Of a DNA stretch of 64,000 nt, positions 7,835-16,889 are shown piece by piece (positions within the stretch are counted from its first letter, which is position 1; each line of letters begins with the position of its first letter). The notes beneath the pieces were generated by a model. The model did not search any database and was not told the DNA's origin. It saw only the letters and a program-made list of their open reading frames with translations. Both the position numbers and the translations under genes were made by a program. Source of the stretch: Streptomyces longwoodensis (GTDB taxonomy: Bacteria; Actinomycetota; Actinomycetes; Streptomycetales; Streptomycetaceae); the NCBI RefSeq assembly GCF_001514125.1, contig NZ_KQ948555.1, positions 124,001-188,000 on the forward strand, read 5' to 3'.

Positions 7835-8635
7835 GTGGGATCGGCGCGGTTGTACGCGGCCGTCGCGGCGGGGGGATTCAGAAGGTACGCGACCTACCGG
7901 GCGGCCACGGCCGCCGGGGTGTTCACCAACACCGTCTTCGGCCTGATCCTCGTGCACACCTACCTCGCGCTGTGGGACGAGCGGCCGCACCTCGGCGGGT
8001 ACGACCAGGCGCAGGCGGTCACCTTCGTGTGGCTCGGGCAGGCCCTGTACGCGACGTTCGCCCTCCAGGGCGGCGGCGTGGAGAAGGACCTGATGGCGCG
8101 CATCCGCACCGGCGAGATCGCCATCGACCTGTACCGCCCGGCCGACCTGCAACTGTGGTGGCTGGCGACCGACTTGGGCCGGGCACTGTTCCAGTTGCTG
8201 GGGCGCGGGGTGGTGCCGTTCGTGATCGGCACGCTGTTCTTCCCGACGGCGCTGCCGCGCGACGCGGGCACCTGGGCGGCGTTCGGGGTCGCGCTGCTGC
8301 TGGGCCTGGTGGTCAGCTTCGGCATCCGCTACCTGTTCGCGCTCAGCGCGTTCTGGCTCCTGGACGGCCAGGGCGTCAGCCAGGCGATGATGATCCTCGG
8401 GATCTTCTGCTCGGGGATGACGCTGCCGCTCAACGCCTTCCCCGCGGGGTTCGGCGACGTGCTGCGGGCGCTGCCGTGGGCGGCCCAGGTGCAGGTCCCG
8501 GCGGACGTGCTGATGGGCGAGGCGACCTGGGCGTCCGCGTTCGCCTTCCAGGCGGCGTGGGCGGCGGCCCTGCTCGGCGCGGGCCGCCTGGTGCAGGTGG
8601 CGGCGACCCGGCGGGTGGTGGTCCAGGGTGGCTGA
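7835..8635 (+). CDS. ABC-2 family transporter permease (first of pair)
   Basis: 266 aa from GTG 7835 (GGAAAGG 8 nt upstream). The frame is open from 7751 but the N-terminus then lacks homology-like character; GTG 7808 is another option. It has six hydrophobic segments and the motif ARIRTGEIAIDLYRPADLQ, typical of the ABC-2 type permease family formerly DUF990. It forms a heteromeric exporter with the next two genes: start-stop overlap of 8 bp with the second permease, ATPase third. The substrate is unknown. Confidence 0.86.
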   Translation: MGSARLYAAVAAGGFRRYATYRAATAAGVFTNTVFGLILVHTYLALWDERPHLGGYDQAQAVTFVWLGQALYATFALQGGGVEKDLMARIRTGEIAIDLYRPADLQLWWLATDLGRALFQLLGRGVVPFVIGTLFFPTALPRDAGTWAAFGVALLLGLVVSFGIRYLFALSAFWLLDGQGVSQAMMILGIFCSGMTLPLNAFPAGFGDVLRALPWAAQVQVPADVLMGEATWASAFAFQAAWAAALLGAGRLVQVAATRRVVVQGG

Positions 8636-9494
8636 GCACACCCCGTCCGTCCGGCCCCGCACGCCGGAGCCGGTCCCGGGCGGTTCCCGGTCCACCGAGA
8701 GCCTGCGCACGTACCGGCTGGTCGCGGGCATGTGGATCCGCTCCACGATGGCCTACCGGACCTCCTTCGCGCTGACGGTGGCCGGGAACCTGCTGATCAC
8801 CGGCCTCGACTTCGCGACGATCCTGCTGATGTTCGCGCAGGTCGACTCGCTCGGCGGCTGGTCGCTGCCCGAGGTGGCGTTCCTGTACGGCGTGTCGGCG
8901 ACCGCGTTCGGGGTGGCCGACCTGGTGCTGGGCTCGATGGACGTGCTGGGCGGCCGGATGCGCGACGGCTCGTTCGACACCCTGCTGGTGCGGCCCGCGC
9001 CGGTGCTCGCCCAGGTCGCCGCCGACCACTTCGCGCTGCGCCGCCTGGGCCGGATCACCCAGGGCGTCCTGGTGCTGGGCTGGGGCCTGCTGCACGTCGA
9101 CGCCGACTGGACCCCGGTCAAGGTGCTGCTGCTGCCGGTGACGCTGCTGAGCGGCGCCGCGCTGTTCGGGGCCCTGTTCGTGGCGGGCGCGTCCTTCCAG
9201 TTCGTGGCGCAGGACGCGGCGGAGGTGCAGAACGCGTTCACCTACGGCGGGACGACGCTGCTGCAGTACCCGCCGAGCGTGTTCGGCCGGGACCTGGTGC
9301 GCTCGGTGACCTACCTGGTGCCGCTGGCCTTCGTGAACTGGGTGCCGGTGAGCTACGTGCTGGACCGGCCGCTGCCGCTCGGGCTGCCCGCGTGGACGGC
9401 CGCCGCCCCGCCCCTGGTGGCCGGGGTGTGCTGCGTGCTGGCGGGGCTCGCGTGGCGGACGGCGCTGCGGTCGTACCGGAGCACGGGCAGTTAG
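8628..9494 (+). CDS. ABC-2 family transporter permease (second of pair)
   Basis: 288 aa from GTG 8628, overlapping the previous stop by 8 bp, so translation is probably coupled. It is the same family as the preceding permease: MRDGSFDTLLVRPAPVLAQV corresponds to its RTGEIAIDLYRP motif, with about six membrane spans. The N-terminal ~25 residues are Pro/Ser-rich and cytosolic. Two different permeases with one ATPase is the normal composition of this exporter class. Confidence 0.86.
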   Translation: MAEHTPSVRPRTPEPVPGGSRSTESLRTYRLVAGMWIRSTMAYRTSFALTVAGNLLITGLDFATILLMFAQVDSLGGWSLPEVAFLYGVSATAFGVADLVLGSMDVLGGRMRDGSFDTLLVRPAPVLAQVAADHFALRRLGRITQGVLVLGWGLLHVDADWTPVKVLLLPVTLLSGAALFGALFVAGASFQFVAQDAAEVQNAFTYGGTTLLQYPPSVFGRDLVRSVTYLVPLAFVNWVPVSYVLDRPLPLGLPAWTAAAPPLVAGVCCVLAGLAWRTALRSYRSTGS

Positions 9495-9544
9495 GGGTGG
9501 ACGCGGACGTGGACGTGTACGGCGACGGAGCGGAGGGGCGTGCG

Positions 9545-10564
9545 GTGGGTGAGCCGGCCGGTGGGGCGTTCGTCGAGGTGGACGGCCTGGAGAAGGTGTT
9601 CTCGGTGCGCCGCAGGACCGGGTTCCTGAAGCGGGAGCGGCGCGAGGTGCGCGCGGTGGACGGCATCTCGTTCACCGTGGGCCGCGGCGAGATGGTCGGC
9701 TACATCGGCCCGAACGGCGCCGGCAAGTCGACCACGATCAAGATGCTCACCGGCATCCTGGTGCCGAGCGGGGGCCGGCTGCGGGTGGCCGGCATCGACC
9801 CCGCACGCGAGCGCACCCGGCTGGCGCGCCGGATCGGGGTGGTGTTCGGGCAGCGCACCACGCTGTGGTGGGACCTGCCGCTGATCGACTCCTACCGGCT
9901 GATGCACCGCATGTACCGCATCCCCGACGCCCGCTACCGCGAGAACCTCGACCGGCTCGTCGAACTCCTCGGCCTCGGGGACCTGTTGGACGTGCCCGTG
10001 CGCCAGCTGTCGCTGGGGCAGCGCATGCGCGGCGACATCGCGGCGGCCCTGCTGCACGACCCCGAGGTGCTGTACCTGGACGAGCCCACGATCGGGCTGG
10101 ACGTGGTGTCCAAGGCCCGGGTGCGGGAGTTCCTGCGGGAGGTGAACGCCGAACGCGGCACGACGGTCCTGCTCACCACGCACGACCTCCAGGACATCGA
10201 GCAGCTCTGCCACCGCGTGATGGTCATCGACCACGGGCGCCTGATGTACGACGGCGCGCTGGCCGGCCTGCACGAGGCGGGGGAGAGCGAACGGACCCTG
10301 GTCGTGGACCTGGAGCGCGAACTGCCGCCCGTGCGGGTGCCGGGCACGCGGGTCGTCCGGGTGGAGGGGCCCCGGCAGTGGCTGGCCTTCCCGTCCTCCG
10401 AGTCGGCGGCGCCGCTGGTGGCCCGGGTGGCGGCCGAGTACCCGCTGGTCGACCTGTCGGTACGGGAGCCGGACATCGAGACCGTGATCGCGAAGATGTA
10501 CGCGGAGCGCAGTGAGGACCGCGGGGGCGGCGCGGGCGTGAACACCGGGGAAGCGGTTCCCTAA
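9545..10564 (+). CDS. ABC-2 exporter ATP-binding protein
   Basis: 339 aa from GTG 9545, which sits 6 nt after GGAGGGG. Walker A is GPNGAGKSTT (~55-64), the signature is LSLGQRMRGD, and Walker B plus D-loop is VLYLDEPTIGLD. The Q-loop (GQRTTLWWDLP) and the C-terminal extension after the H-loop (LLTTHDLQDIEQLC) are like the NatA/daunorubicin-resistance class paired with ABC-2 permeases. It is the last gene of the 7.8-10.6 kb operon. Confidence 0.92.
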   Translation: MGEPAGGAFVEVDGLEKVFSVRRRTGFLKRERREVRAVDGISFTVGRGEMVGYIGPNGAGKSTTIKMLTGILVPSGGRLRVAGIDPARERTRLARRIGVVFGQRTTLWWDLPLIDSYRLMHRMYRIPDARYRENLDRLVELLGLGDLLDVPVRQLSLGQRMRGDIAAALLHDPEVLYLDEPTIGLDVVSKARVREFLREVNAERGTTVLLTTHDLQDIEQLCHRVMVIDHGRLMYDGALAGLHEAGESERTLVVDLERELPPVRVPGTRVVRVEGPRQWLAFPSSESAAPLVARVAAEYPLVDLSVREPDIETVIAKMYAERSEDRGGGAGVNTGEAVP

Positions 10565-10616
10565 CGGTCGCCGCGCTGTCATGGCCCCCCGCCCCGCGAC
10601 CTCGTAGGCTGCTGCC

Positions 10617-11462
10617 ATGACCGACGACGCAGCGGACGCGGCCGGCACGACCCCCGACCTCCGGGCCTCCGACGCCGATCGGGAACGGGTCGCCGAGGTG
10701 CTGCGGGACGCCGTCGCCGAAGGCCGCCTGGACATGAGCGAGTTCGAGGAACGGCTCGACGCGACGTACAAGGCGCGCACCTACCGGGAGTTGGCGCCCA
10801 TCACCCGTGACCTGCCGGTCGCCGGGGTCACCCCGCCGCCCGTGGTGGACCTGCACAAGGACCCCGCCCCGGAGGGCAGTTGGGCCGGGCGCGTCGTCGG
10901 CGGCGCGGACTCCGGGGCGACGCCGTGGGCCGTCGCCGTGATGTCCGGTTTCGAGCGCAAGGGGCGCTGGGTCGTGCCGCGCCGCATGAACTGCGTCGCC
11001 TTCTGGGGCGGTGGCGAACTCGACCTGCGCCAGGCGGACTTCTCGGCCGGCGAGGTCGAGATCAACTGCGTGGCCGTCATGGGCGGCATCCAGATCACCG
11101 TCCCGCCGGGCGTCGAGGTCGTCGTCCGCGGCATCGGCATCATGGGCGGCTTCGACCACCGCGAGGCCGGCGTCCCGGGCGACCCCGGGGCACCCCGGGT
11201 GGTCGTCACGGGAGTCGCCTTCTGGGGCGGGGTGGGCATCGAGCGCAAGAAGCTCCGCGCGTCCAAGGCGGAGCGGCGGCGGGAACGCGAGGCCCGCCGG
11301 GAGTTGCGGCGTGAGGAGCGCGGTGCCCGGGGCGTCCAGGGCGCCCACCGGCGGATGCTGGAGGGTCACCGGGACCTGTTGGGGGAGGGGCGCCGGGAGG
11401 CTCGTGAGGAGTACCGGGAGGAGCGGCGGGACCGTCGCGACCGGCGGGGGTACGGCGAGTAG
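10617..11462 (+). CDS. DUF1707 / LiaF-like C-terminal domain protein
   Basis: 281 aa. Residues ~15-68 form a DUF1707 domain (LRASDADRERVAEVLRDAVAEGRLD, FEERLDATYKARTYREL), a short helical module that also resembles SHOCT domains. Residues ~110-215 have the beta-strand repeats CVAFWGG, CVAVMGGI, GIGIMGGF and GVAFWGGVG, as in the LiaF/VraT C-terminal domain. The last ~60 residues are extremely Arg/Glu-rich. There is no membrane segment. Such proteins are suspected cell-envelope stress sensors; this role is inferred from family only. Confidence 0.85.
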   Translation: MTDDAADAAGTTPDLRASDADRERVAEVLRDAVAEGRLDMSEFEERLDATYKARTYRELAPITRDLPVAGVTPPPVVDLHKDPAPEGSWAGRVVGGADSGATPWAVAVMSGFERKGRWVVPRRMNCVAFWGGGELDLRQADFSAGEVEINCVAVMGGIQITVPPGVEVVVRGIGIMGGFDHREAGVPGDPGAPRVVVTGVAFWGGVGIERKKLRASKAERRREREARRELRREERGARGVQGAHRRMLEGHRDLLGEGRREAREEYREERRDRRDRRGYGE

Positions 11463-11546
11463 TCGTTCGTCCGCGGGTGCGCGGGGGCCGGTCGCGCACT
11501 TCCCCGCGCTCCTGGGGTGGGGACCGGCACCCCCCGCCTGCAACGC

Positions 11547-12893
11547 CTACAAGCGGGCCGGCAGTGCGGTGCGCAGGTCGTCCAGGCGTACCGTGCGGGC
11601 CATCACCCGGTAGCCCTTGTCGCTCGGGTGCAGGTGGTCGCCCGAGTCGTAGTCGGGCCGGAAGCGGCGCGGGTCGTACGGGTCCCGCAGCGCGGCGTCG
11701 AAGTCGGCGACCGCGTCGAACACCCGGCCCTGCCGGATCGCCGCGTTCACCTCCTGCCGCACGCCTTCGCGGGCGTCGTCGTAGCCCCGGTGCCCCTCGA
11801 ACGGCATCAGCGTCGCCCCGACGACCTTGATCCCGTGCGCGTGGGCCCGCTGCACGAGCGTCCGCAGCCCGCCCAGGATCCGGTCGGGGTCGGCCACCCC
11901 GGGGTCGCGCAGGATGTCGTTGATGCCGAGGTCGACCACCACGACCCGCACCCCGGGCCGCCCCAGGACGTCCCGCTGGAAGCGGTGCAGCCCGCTCTGG
12001 TTCTCGGCCGGGTGCCCGGTGCCGTCGGTGAGCACGCGGTTGCCGCTGATGCCCTCGTTGACGACCCCGTGGAGCGGCACGTCGGACCCCGCGTCCACCG
12101 CCTGGCGCAGCCGGTCCGCGAGGACGTCGGGCCAGCGCCGGTCGGCGTCCGCCGTGGACGTCACCCCGTCGGTGAGGGAGTCGCCGAGCGCCACGACGGT
12201 GCCCTCGGCGGCCCGGCCCGACACGTCGAGCGCGGTCACGTAGCGCCAGCGGTCGGCGCGGTCGGGGGCGTACGCCGTCCCGGCCAGGTCGGCGGTGTGC
12301 TCGCCCTCGGCGATGTAGTTGGTCTGCCGGGCGTGCGGGTGGGAGGTGACGGGCCCGGACGCGGTGGGGGAGTAGGTGGTCACCAGCACGTCGGAGTCCG
12401 TCGGCACGAGCAGCCGCACCGGGTCGCTGGTCACCTCCGCGCCGGCCGGGAGGGTCACCGTCGCGCTCCCGCCGAAGGTCACGCGCCGCATGGTCCCTGC
12501 CGCCGCGCCCGCCCCGTCCCCGCCCGCCGCGAGGGCGAGCGTGGCGTGGGTGAAGGTGAGCGGGCCGGTCCCGTAGAGGTTGGACAGCGTGATGCGGGCA
12601 CTCGTTCCGCCGACGCTGGTGTGCACGACGTTGCGCACCGAGCGTCCCGCCATCCCGTCGGTCCCGGTGCCGGGCTCCCCGGCCACCGGGGAGGCACCCC
12701 AGGTGCCGGTCCAGACGCCGGTCGAGGCGGGGGCGACCCGGTCGCCCCGGCCGGGGCCCGCGCCGCCGCCGTCCCCGCCGGACGCGACGACGCCGGTCCC
12801 ACCGGCGGACACCCCGGCGTATATGGCGGCGGACAGGCCGACGATCAGCGCGGCGATCGCGGACAGAAGGGCATAACCATGACGTCTGGCCAT
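11547..12893 (-). CDS. Secreted SGNH/GDSL-family hydrolase
   Basis: 448 aa from ATG 12893 (AGGAG ~11 nt upstream). An N-terminal hydrophobic helix after MARRHGY acts as signal or anchor. The SGNH blocks are VVALGDSLTDG (Ser nucleophile), GISGNRVL (Gly), DLGINDI (Asn), and near the end DSGDHLHPSDKGY (Asp/His). The N-terminal ~170 residues form a beta-rich region (TWGASPVAG, SVRNVVHTSVGG) seen in Streptomyces extracellular GDSL esterases. It is probably an exported esterase/lipase with unknown substrate. Confidence 0.9.
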   Translation of the reverse strand: MARRHGYALLSAIAALIVGLSAAIYAGVSAGGTGVVASGGDGGGAGPGRGDRVAPASTGVWTGTWGASPVAGEPGTGTDGMAGRSVRNVVHTSVGGTSARITLSNLYGTGPLTFTHATLALAAGGDGAGAAAGTMRRVTFGGSATVTLPAGAEVTSDPVRLLVPTDSDVLVTTYSPTASGPVTSHPHARQTNYIAEGEHTADLAGTAYAPDRADRWRYVTALDVSGRAAEGTVVALGDSLTDGVTSTADADRRWPDVLADRLRQAVDAGSDVPLHGVVNEGISGNRVLTDGTGHPAENQSGLHRFQRDVLGRPGVRVVVVDLGINDILRDPGVADPDRILGGLRTLVQRAHAHGIKVVGATLMPFEGHRGYDDAREGVRQEVNAAIRQGRVFDAVADFDAALRDPYDPRRFRPDYDSGDHLHPSDKGYRVMARTVRLDDLRTALPARL

Positions 12894-13088
12894 GCGGATG
12901 CGTGCTCCTAGGGCGAAGGGGGCCGAAGGCCGTGGTGCTGTGAGCTCATGATGGGGCACGAGCCAGGAGGAACCCCGTCGAACACACGGTGGGTTCCCCC
13001 GGGCAGACAGACGCCGGGAACTCCTGATCCGTTCCGGGAGTCGGACAGGAGGGGACAATGTGTGCGGGATCACCGAACGGGTGGAGCG

Positions 13089-14639
13089 ATGGAGCGACTG
13101 GAGCGACCGGACCCCACGGCGGCGGCCGGGACCGGCGGGGCGGACCGGCCGGAGCCGACGGACAGGGCCGGCGCCGGACCGACGGGCGGCGCTGACGCCG
13201 GGACGGCTGCCGGGCCGACGGGCGGCGCTGACCCCGGGACGGCTGCCGGGCCGGCGACGGGGACGCCCCGGACCGGGACGGCCGGGACAGGGGTGACCGG
13301 GAGCGGGAGCCGGAGCGGGACCGGGAGTGCCGGGGCCGGGACGGCCGGGACCGGGGCCGCCCCGTCGTACCGCACCATGACCGCGTTCACCGCCGCCGAC
13401 GAGGAGCGCCAGCGGGGCGTGCGGCGGATGAAGCTCACCGCGACCGGGATGCTGCTGTTCGTGGCGCTGGTGTACGTCCTGGCGCAGGTTGCGGAGCACG
13501 CGGGCGCCGGCGCCTGGGCGGGGTACGTGTCGGCGGCCGCCGAGGCCGGCATGGTCGGCGCGCTCGCCGACTGGTTCGCGGTCACCGCCCTGTTCCGCCA
13601 CCCGCTCGGCCTGCCCATCCCGCACACCGCGATCATCCCGACCAAGAAGGACGCCCTGGGCGTCTCGCTCGGCGAGTTCGTCGGCGAGAACTTCCTCTCC
13701 GAGGACGTCGTGCGGCAGCGGCTGCGCGCCGTCGGCATCGGCAGCCGGCTCGGCGCGTGGCTGGCCGAGCCGGAGCACGCCGACCGCGTCACGGCGGAGC
13801 TCGCCACGGCCCTGCGCGGCGCGCTGACCGTGCTGCGCGACTCCGACGTGCGGGCGGTCGTCGGCGAGGCCATCACCCGGCGCGCCGACGCCCGGGAGAT
13901 CGCCCCCGGGCTCGGCAAGATGCTGGAGAAGGTCGTCGGCGACGGCGGGCACCGGCGGTTCGTGGACCTGGTGGTGTCCCGCGCGCACGACTGGCTGTTG
14001 CTGCACCGCGACGAGGTGATGGGCGCCGTGGAGGGCGGCTCCCCCGGCTGGACCCCCCGCTTCGTCGACCGCAAGGTGGGCGAGCGCGTCTACAAGGAGC
14101 TGCTGCGCTTCATCACCGAGATGCGCGACATGCCCTCCCACCCGGCCCGCGGCGCCCTCGACCGCTTCCTCACCGACTTCGCCTCCGACCTGCAGTCCGA
14201 CACCGAGACCCGGGCGCGGATCGAGCGGCTCAAGGGCGAGGTCCTCGCCCGCGACGAGGTGCAGGACCTGATCGCGTCCACCTGGACCGCCGTGCGCTCC
14301 ATGATCGTGTCGGCCGCCGAGGACGAGCGCAGCGAGCTGCGCCTGCGCGTGCGGGCCGCCCTGCTGTCGCTGGGTGCCCGGATGGCCCGGGAGCCCAAGG
14401 TCCAGGACAAGGTCGACAGCTGGGTCGAGGGGGCCGCGGTGCACGTGGTGACCACCTACCGGCGCGAGATCACCTCGCTGATCACCGACACCGTGGCGAG
14501 CTGGGACCCCGAGCACACCACCCGCAAGATCGAGGCGCACATCGGCCGCGACCTGCAGTTCATCCGCATCAACGGCACGGTGGTGGGCTCGCTGGCCGGT
14601 CTGCTGATCTACACGGTGTCGCAGGCGCTCGGCGCGTAA
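13089..14639 (+). CDS. DUF445 family membrane protein
   Basis: 516 aa from ATG 13089; a start at the later Met (MTAFTAADEERQ, ~13377) is a serious alternative because the first ~95 residues are Gly/Thr/Ala/Pro low complexity with a duplicated GPTGGAD-GTAAGP unit. The DUF445 core has an N-terminal membrane helix (TGMLLFVALVYVLAQVAE), EAGMVGALADWFAVTALFRHPLGLPIPHTAIIP, long helices, and a C-terminal helix GTVVGSLAGLLIYTVSQAL. It is an inner-membrane protein of unknown biochemical role. The repeat-rich leader may be non-translated. Confidence 0.85.
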   Translation: MERLERPDPTAAAGTGGADRPEPTDRAGAGPTGGADAGTAAGPTGGADPGTAAGPATGTPRTGTAGTGVTGSGSRSGTGSAGAGTAGTGAAPSYRTMTAFTAADEERQRGVRRMKLTATGMLLFVALVYVLAQVAEHAGAGAWAGYVSAAAEAGMVGALADWFAVTALFRHPLGLPIPHTAIIPTKKDALGVSLGEFVGENFLSEDVVRQRLRAVGIGSRLGAWLAEPEHADRVTAELATALRGALTVLRDSDVRAVVGEAITRRADAREIAPGLGKMLEKVVGDGGHRRFVDLVVSRAHDWLLLHRDEVMGAVEGGSPGWTPRFVDRKVGERVYKELLRFITEMRDMPSHPARGALDRFLTDFASDLQSDTETRARIERLKGEVLARDEVQDLIASTWTAVRSMIVSAAEDERSELRLRVRAALLSLGARMAREPKVQDKVDSWVEGAAVHVVTTYRREITSLITDTVASWDPEHTTRKIEAHIGRDLQFIRINGTVVGSLAGLLIYTVSQALGA

Positions 14640-14692
14640 ACGATCCGGCCGGGGGCACCCGATGCTCGTTCTTCTCGACGAGGAGGGAGCCC

Positions 14693-16216
14693 ATGGCCAC
14701 AGCAGGAGCCCCGGCCGGGTCCGGTCGCACCATCACCACGAACATACCTGCCCGTCTGGACCGCCTGCCGTGGTCCCGCTGGCACTGGACGATCGTCATC
14801 GGCCTCGGCACCGTGTGGATCCTGGACGGTCTGGAGGTCACGGTCGTCGGCAACATCGCCGGGCGGCTCTCCGAGCCCGGCAGCGGGCTGCCGATCTCCT
14901 CCGGCCAGGTCACCGGCATCGCGGCGGCGCTCTACGTCGCCGGTGCCTGTGTGGGCGCCCTGTTCTGGGGCCGGCTGACCGACCGCTTCGGCCGCAAGAA
15001 CCTCTTCATGATCACCCTGGCGGTGTACCTGGCGGCGACGGCCCTGACCGCCGTCTCGTTCGACGTCTGGTGGTTCCTGCTCTTCCGCTTCTTCACCGGC
15101 TTCGGCATCGGCGGTGAGTACGCGGCGATCAACTCCGCGATCGACGAGCTGATCCCGGCCGAGTACCGCGGCCGCGTCGACCTGATCATCAACGGCAGCT
15201 TCTGGCTGGGCGCGGTCGGCGGGTCGCTGCTGTCGATCCTGGCCCTGAACACGGACATCTTCCCGGCGAACGTCGGCTGGCGCCTGACCTTCGCCCTCGG
15301 CTCCGTCCTCGCCCTGGTCATCCTCCTCGTACGGCGGCACGTCCCGGAGAGCCCACGCTGGCTGCTGATCCACGGCCGGGACGAGGAGGCCGAGGAGATC
15401 GTCACCTCCATCGAGCAGAAGGTGGAGGCGGAGCAGGGCCGCCCGCTGGCCCGGCCGGAGGGCGAGCTGACGATCCACCAGCGCGGCAGCGTGTCGTTCA
15501 TGGAGATCGCCCGCACGGTGTTCGCCAAGTACCGCCGCCGCTCGATCCTCGGCTTCTCCCTCTTCATCGGGCAGGCGTTCCTCTACAACGCCATCACCTT
15601 CGGCTTCGGCGCGATCCTGACGAAGTTCTTCGACGTGCCCAGCGGCAACACCGGCTACTACTTCGCCGTCATCGCGGTCGGCAACTTCTGCGGCCCGCTG
15701 CTGCTCGGCAAGCTCTTCGACACCGTCGGCCGCCGCGTGATGATCTCCTCGACCTACCTGCTGTCCGGCATCCTGCTGTTCGGCACGGCCTGGCTGTTCG
15801 ACCGGGGCTCGCTGGACGCCGTCACGATGACCGCCTGCTGGTGCGCGGTGCTGTTCTTCGCGTCGGCCGGCGCGTCCAGCGCCTACCTGACCGTCTCCGA
15901 GGTCTTCCCCATGGAGACCCGCGCGATGTCGATCGCCTTCTTCTACGCCCTCGGCACCGCGGCCGGCGGCATCAGCGGACCGCTGCTGTTCGCGGACCTC
16001 ACCGCCAGCGGCAAGGTCGGCGACACGGTGCTCGCCTTCCAGATCGGCGCGGGCCTGATGTGCGCGGCGGGCCTGGTGGCGGCGTTCCTCGCCGTCAACG
16101 CGGAGCGCCGTTCGCTGGAGGACATCGCCCGCCCGCTGACGGCGGCGGCGTCCAAGGCCCGCGAGACGGCGGGCAGCGGACCGGCGTCGTCGGCGTCGGG
16201 GTCGGCCCCGGCGTAA
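14693..16216 (+). CDS. MFS transporter (sugar/metabolite:proton symporter type)
   Basis: 507 aa, 12 predicted membrane spans. ATG 14693 follows GAGGAGGGAG. The MFS signatures are GRLTDRFGRKNLF between TM2 and TM3, the family's PESPRWLL after TM6, and LLGKLFDTVGRRVM in the second half. Asp in TM1 (WILDGLEVTVVG) is in the position of the family's coupling acid. The substrate cannot be read from sequence. Ala/Ser-rich C-terminal tail. It sits 53 nt after the DUF445 gene. Confidence 0.9.
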   Translation: MATAGAPAGSGRTITTNIPARLDRLPWSRWHWTIVIGLGTVWILDGLEVTVVGNIAGRLSEPGSGLPISSGQVTGIAAALYVAGACVGALFWGRLTDRFGRKNLFMITLAVYLAATALTAVSFDVWWFLLFRFFTGFGIGGEYAAINSAIDELIPAEYRGRVDLIINGSFWLGAVGGSLLSILALNTDIFPANVGWRLTFALGSVLALVILLVRRHVPESPRWLLIHGRDEEAEEIVTSIEQKVEAEQGRPLARPEGELTIHQRGSVSFMEIARTVFAKYRRRSILGFSLFIGQAFLYNAITFGFGAILTKFFDVPSGNTGYYFAVIAVGNFCGPLLLGKLFDTVGRRVMISSTYLLSGILLFGTAWLFDRGSLDAVTMTACWCAVLFFASAGASSAYLTVSEVFPMETRAMSIAFFYALGTAAGGISGPLLFADLTASGKVGDTVLAFQIGAGLMCAAGLVAAFLAVNAERRSLEDIARPLTAAASKARETAGSGPASSASGSAPA

Positions 16217-16245
16217 GGGGACGGGAGCCGGGGCCGGCAGAGCGC

Positions 16246-16695
16246 CTACGCCCCGGTCGTCGACCCCGGGCGCACGATCATCAGGACCGTCACCGCGGCC
16301 CACAGCAGGTTGAACACCCCGGTGACCATGGCCAGTCGGGCCGTGGCCGCCGGGGTGCCGCCGTTCTCCACGAGCGCCTCCTGCCGGGGCAGCACCAGGG
16401 CGCCGAGGACGAGGGCGGCCAGCACGGTCAGCACGATGGACACGACCAGCCAGGTGTCGCCGAGCACCCCCATCTGCCCGGCCGTGGCGAACCCGAACAC
16501 GGGCACGACCACGCCGACGACGGCGTACACCCGGCAGATCCGGTGCAGCAGCCGTACGGTCTCGGCGGCCCGCGTGTCCTCGGGCGCCGCCAGGGCGCGC
16601 CGGGCGGCCGGCGGGAACATGCTGGCGGCGACGGTGACGGGCCCGATCGCGACGATCGCGGCGAGGACGTGGACGGCGAGGAGGAACTTGGTCAC
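16246..16695 (-). CDS. DUF2269-like integral membrane protein
   Basis: 149 aa, four hydrophobic helices. The first helix reads FLLAVHVLAAIVAIGPVTVAASMFP, typical of DUF2269 small membrane proteins; the central part holds RICRVYAVVGVVVPVFGF. No catalytic motif is visible. It is divergent from the GlxA-type regulator, which may control it; this is inferred only from orientation. Confidence 0.72.
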   Translation of the reverse strand: MTKFLLAVHVLAAIVAIGPVTVAASMFPPAARRALAAPEDTRAAETVRLLHRICRVYAVVGVVVPVFGFATAGQMGVLGDTWLVVSIVLTVLAALVLGALVLPRQEALVENGGTPAATARLAMVTGVFNLLWAAVTVLMIVRPGSTTGA

Positions 16696-16821
16696 GGCCC
16701 GAGGCTAGGCGGGCCGTGGATCGTGCGGCAGTGGCGCTCTTGCCACCTTGCGACGGATTCCCGCCAGGGCGCTGACCAGGGGCGGCACCCGGGCGAGCGG
16801 CGTCGGACGACCGGGGCGCCC

Positions 16822-16875
16822 GTGGCCGGAACCCGTCGACCGGGCGCCGCGCCTGTGGCCGGAACCCGTCGACCG
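16822..16875. repeat. Two direct repeats upstream of the GlxA-type regulator
   Basis: The unit TGGCCGGAACCCGTCGACCG occurs at ~16823-16842 and again at ~16856-16875, period 33 bp, each flanked by GGCGCC-like sequence. The second copy ends ~14 bp before the regulator start. It could be an autoregulatory site or a recent local duplication. Confidence 0.65.
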
Positions 16876-16889
16876 CCTACGATCCCGCC

